Positions 5,639-8,112 of a stretch of DNA of 8,112 bases are shown here, in pieces (the first letter of the stretch is position 1; every line of letters starts with the position of its first letter). The notes beneath the pieces were generated by a model. It had not been told where the DNA came from. It saw only the letters and a program-made list of their open reading frames with translations, and ran no database searches. The DNA lies in the NCBI GenBank assembly GCA_001797415.1, contig MGPL01000117.1, positions 8,468-16,579 of the forward strand, given 5' to 3'. The position numbers were made by a program, and so were the translations under genes. This DNA comes from Deltaproteobacteria bacterium GWA2_55_10. Its GTDB lineage: Bacteria; Desulfobacterota; GWC2-55-46.

Positions 5639-7861
5639 ATGGAAAAAAGATTAAACGTAGCCTTCGTGTGGCACATGCACCAGCCGCTGTATAAGGACCC
5701 TTTAAACGGGGAGTACACGCTCCCGTGGGTCCTTTTCCATGCCACGAAGGACTATTACGATATGGCGGCGATACTCGAAGAGTTCCCGCAGGTGCACCAG
5801 ACCTTCAACCTGGTCCCGTGCCTCATCGAGCAGATAAACGAGTACGCCTCGGGCAAGGCAAAGGACAGGTACAGGCGCATAGCCATGCTCCCGGCCGCGA
5901 AGCTAACGACCGACGAGAAGGTCTTCATGCTCCAGTTCTTCTTCCAGGCGAACTGGGACAACATGATAAGGCCCATACCGAGGTACTGGGATCTGCTCCG
6001 TAAAAGGGGCATCTCGAACGAGAAGGACGAGATGTACCAGGTGCTCCGGTATTTTACCGAGCAGGACTACCTCGACCTGCAGGTCCTCTATAACCTCATC
6101 TGGATAGACCCGTCGATAAGGGAGAAGGACCTTTTTTTGAAAGGGCTTTACGAAAAGGGCGGGGGCTATACCGAAGATGAAAAGGCGTTGCTCTTAAGAA
6201 AGCAGACCGCGATTGCGGGCACGATAATCCCCAAGTACGCAGAGCTTAAGAAGAAGGGGATAATCGAGGTATCTACGACGCCCTATTACCATCCCATATT
6301 GCCGCTCCTGTGCGACAGCGACTCTGCCAAGGAGGCCATGCCGGGGGCCACGCTTCCGAGGGAGAGGTTCCAGCACCCTGAAGACGCGCTCACGCAGATA
6401 AGAAGAGGCCTCGCCCTCTTCAAGGAGACCTTCGGAGAGAGGGCGCGCGGCATGTGGCCGTCAGAGGGCTCTGTCAGCATGGACATGCTGCCGCTCGTAT
6501 CCGGCGAGGGCGTGGAGTGGATAGCCACCGACGAAGAGATTCTCTCGAACTCGCTTAAGCGTCCGATACGGCGCGACCAGATGGGCAACTGCTACGACCC
6601 GTTCCTCTACAAGCCTTACGAGATAGCCGTCAACGGCCGCAAGATTACGATAGTCTTCAGGGACCACGTGCTCTCGGACCTCATAGGTTTCGATTACGCG
6701 AAGATGGACCCGGAGCACGCGGCCGCCGACATGGTCTCGCGGCTCGGCCATATCAGGAACATGCTCGAGAACCCGGAAGAGCACCTCGTGAGCATAATAC
6801 TCGACGGCGAGAACGCCTGGGAGCATTTCAGGAACGACGGCAGGGACTTCCTCTGCGCGCTCTATTCGAGGCTCACGGCCAATCCGCACCTGAGGTGCGT
6901 GACCGTCAGCGAATTCCTCGATATGAATAACAAACGCGAGAGCCTTGAATGGCTCTACCCAGGCTCATGGATAAGCCACAATTTCAAGATATGGATAGGC
7001 CACGTCGAGGACAACACGGCGTGGGACTACATATCCGGCGCGCGCTCCGAGCTGGTGAAATACGAAAAGGCCCTGAAGGGCACGCCTGAATACGAGAGCA
7101 AAAAAGAGGCCATTAGCGAGGCTTGGGAAGAGGTCTACGCGTCCGAGGGGAGCGACTGGTTCTGGTGGTACGGCGAAGAGCACTCGTCAATGAGCGACGA
7201 GGACTTTGATTCGCTCTTCAGGAAGCACATCAAGAGGATATATCAGCTCATCGAGAAGGAGCCGCCAGATTATCTCGACATATCCATATCGTCGGACATC
7301 AAGAGCTACAGGCCGCCGTCCGAGCCGAGGGCGTTCATAAAGCCTGCCATAGATGGCATGGTCTCGAACTACTTTGAATGGCTCTCTTCGGGCTCTCTTG
7401 AGCGCACGTATTTCGGAAGCGCCATGCACAAGGAGATACAGGGAGGTCTCATAAATTCCATATCCTACGGCTTTTCCAATGACGCGCTCTACATGCGGTT
7501 CGACTACCTCGAAGAGCTCGGCCTCTTCACCGGTCCCTGGAACTTTACCGTGAACTTCGTTCATCCCAAACAGGTGCGCGTTGCCGCAGAGATAGAAGGA
7601 AGCTCGTCTTCGGCGGAGGCCTTCACGAAGACCTCTGAGAAGGAGAGATGGGCACATAGCGGCCCTCTTGAGATCGCCTCCGATAATGTCGTGGAGCTTG
7701 CAATCCCGTTCACTGTTCTCGGGGCGGTGAAGGGCGAGGAGATGAAGCTCTACATCACGATAAACGGCAGGGAGAGGGGAGTGGAGAGGTGGCCTGTAAA
7801 GGGTTATCTGCTCTTTGCCGTACCCCCGGAAGATTTTGAACAGCAGGACTGGATTGTTTGA
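5639..7861 (+). CDS. Glycoside hydrolase family 57 protein (alpha-amylase/alpha-glucan enzyme type) with C-terminal domain
   Basis: This 740-residue protein is a GH57 retaining alpha-glucan enzyme of the COG1449 kind. Members act as alpha-amylases, 4-alpha-glucanotransferases or related enzymes on starch or glycogen. The conserved regions appear in order: FVWHMHQPLY (about residues 9-18), QTFNLVPCLIEQI, the TTPYYHPILPLLCD segment, GMWPSEGSVS with the expected nucleophile E276, IATDEEIL with the expected acid/base D298, and ILDGENAWEHF. The catalytic residues are therefore present. After the barrel comes a helical region rich in Trp and acidic residues (SDWFWWYGEEH). A C-terminal beta-rich part (about 555-740) contains SPEP-type linker sequence and strands such as LYMRFDY, WNFTVNFVHP and MKLYITINGRERGVERWP, resembling a carbohydrate-binding sandwich. 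No signal peptide is visible, so it is probably cytoplasmic, fitting glycogen turnover. The start has a modest ribosome site (AGGG at 5630-5633) and follows the lipoprotein by seven bases. Exact substrate is not readable. Confidence 0.9.
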   Translation: MEKRLNVAFVWHMHQPLYKDPLNGEYTLPWVLFHATKDYYDMAAILEEFPQVHQTFNLVPCLIEQINEYASGKAKDRYRRIAMLPAAKLTTDEKVFMLQFFFQANWDNMIRPIPRYWDLLRKRGISNEKDEMYQVLRYFTEQDYLDLQVLYNLIWIDPSIREKDLFLKGLYEKGGGYTEDEKALLLRKQTAIAGTIIPKYAELKKKGIIEVSTTPYYHPILPLLCDSDSAKEAMPGATLPRERFQHPEDALTQIRRGLALFKETFGERARGMWPSEGSVSMDMLPLVSGEGVEWIATDEEILSNSLKRPIRRDQMGNCYDPFLYKPYEIAVNGRKITIVFRDHVLSDLIGFDYAKMDPEHAAADMVSRLGHIRNMLENPEEHLVSIILDGENAWEHFRNDGRDFLCALYSRLTANPHLRCVTVSEFLDMNNKRESLEWLYPGSWISHNFKIWIGHVEDNTAWDYISGARSELVKYEKALKGTPEYESKKEAISEAWEEVYASEGSDWFWWYGEEHSSMSDEDFDSLFRKHIKRIYQLIEKEPPDYLDISISSDIKSYRPPSEPRAFIKPAIDGMVSNYFEWLSSGSLERTYFGSAMHKEIQGGLINSISYGFSNDALYMRFDYLEELGLFTGPWNFTVNFVHPKQVRVAAEIEGSSSSAEAFTKTSEKERWAHSGPLEIASDNVVELAIPFTVLGAVKGEEMKLYITINGRERGVERWPVKGYLLFAVPPEDFEQQDWIV

Positions 7862-7911
7862 AGCAGTATTCTTAATCTGAATTCATTTTAGAACCTTCTG
7901 GATTGTGACCG

Positions 7912-8112
7912 ATGAAAAGCGCTACGACTCCAGCGATGCGCCAGTACCTTGAGATAAAGGCGCACAACAACGACTCCATCCTGTTTTTCAGGATGGGGGA
8001 TTTCTACGAGATGTTCTTCGACGACGCCAGGGCCGCTTCTGCCGTGCTGGGCATCGCCCTTACATCGAGGGACAGGGAGCGCGATATTCCCATGTGCGGC
8101 GTGCCTTACCAT
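7912..8112 (+). CDS. mutS: DNA mismatch repair protein MutS, N-terminal fragment (cut by window end)
   Basis: The frame is open from ATG 7912 to the window end, 67 codons without a stop. It encodes the start of MutS domain I, which recognises mismatched or looped DNA. Landmarks are TPAMRQYLEIKAHNNDSILF, RMGDFYEMFFDDA, LGIALTSRDRERDIPMCGVPYH. The mismatch-wedging Phe-x-Glu motif is intact as F31-Y32-E33. The ATG gives the usual short N-terminus before the TP-MRQYL motif, so this start is well supported even though no clear Shine-Dalgarno precedes it. The gene lies 50 bases after the GH57 gene. This spacer is the most AT-rich of the window's gaps and could hold a promoter, but no clear -35/-10 pair is visible. 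The ATPase and MutL-interaction domains lie beyond the window. Confidence 0.95.
   Translation, partial: MKSATTPAMRQYLEIKAHNNDSILFFRMGDFYEMFFDDARAASAVLGIALTSRDRERDIPMCGVPYH

Noticed and set aside
6132..6138. T7 run inside the GH57 gene as a possible frameshift or slippage site
   Set aside because: The frame stays open through it, family motifs continue on both sides, and no alternative frame continues with sensible sequence.
7858..7911. Promoter in the AT-rich spacer before mutS
   Set aside because: A TTGAAG at 7858-7863 has no convincing -10 at proper spacing, and the TGAATTCA palindrome at 7878-7885 is too short to mean anything alone.
1..8112. CRISPR arrays, tRNA or rRNA genes, insertion sequences and long repeats
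   Set aside because: I saw no regularly spaced repeats, no transposase or integrase, no terminal inverted repeats and no RNA-gene signature. The propeller blades repeat at protein level only.

Overview
The window is GC-rich bacterial chromosome. Every gene reads on the + strand and they are packed tightly: gaps are 7 to about 52 bases, two gene pairs overlap, and no convincing intrinsic terminator separates them. The families present are a MiaB-type tRNA methylthiotransferase, a DUF151 bifunctional nuclease, PATAN and degenerate signalling domains, a BamB-like lipoprotein, a GH57 amylase-like enzyme and MutS. Together they suggest a Gram-negative, deltaproteobacteria-like lineage (Thermodesulfobacteriota, or a neighbour such as Nitrospirota). 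Isoleucine is coded mainly by ATA and arginine often by AGG despite the high GC, which fits an uncultured or anaerobic member of those groups. This placement is inference, not a measured assignment.

Layout. Bases 1-689 hold the 3' part of miaB, followed by a bifunctional nuclease-family gene (705-1193). Next come two translationally coupled signalling genes. The first (1246-2247) is a GGDEF-like protein that has lost the GGDEF signature. The second (2247-3764) is a receiver-PATAN protein ending in what looks like a GTPase fold without its P-loop. Then follow a PHP-domain phosphoesterase (3792-4442), a PQQ-type beta-propeller lipoprotein (4408-5631), a GH57 glycoside hydrolase (5639-7861) and the first 67 codons of mutS (7912 to the window end).

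How they may work together. miaB, the nuclease-family gene and mutS are housekeeping genes for tRNA modification and nucleic-acid maintenance. The coupled middle pair is the least ordinary part. It combines three signalling modules (GGDEF, receiver, GTPase) that each lack key catalytic residues, joined to an intact-looking PATAN interaction domain. That fits a binding or scaffolding role rather than enzyme activity, but partner and output cannot be read from the sequence. The PHP, lipoprotein and GH57 genes form a compact trio; the GH57 enzyme points to alpha-glucan (glycogen-like) metabolism. The two genes at the window edges are cut by the window and show no sign of damage.
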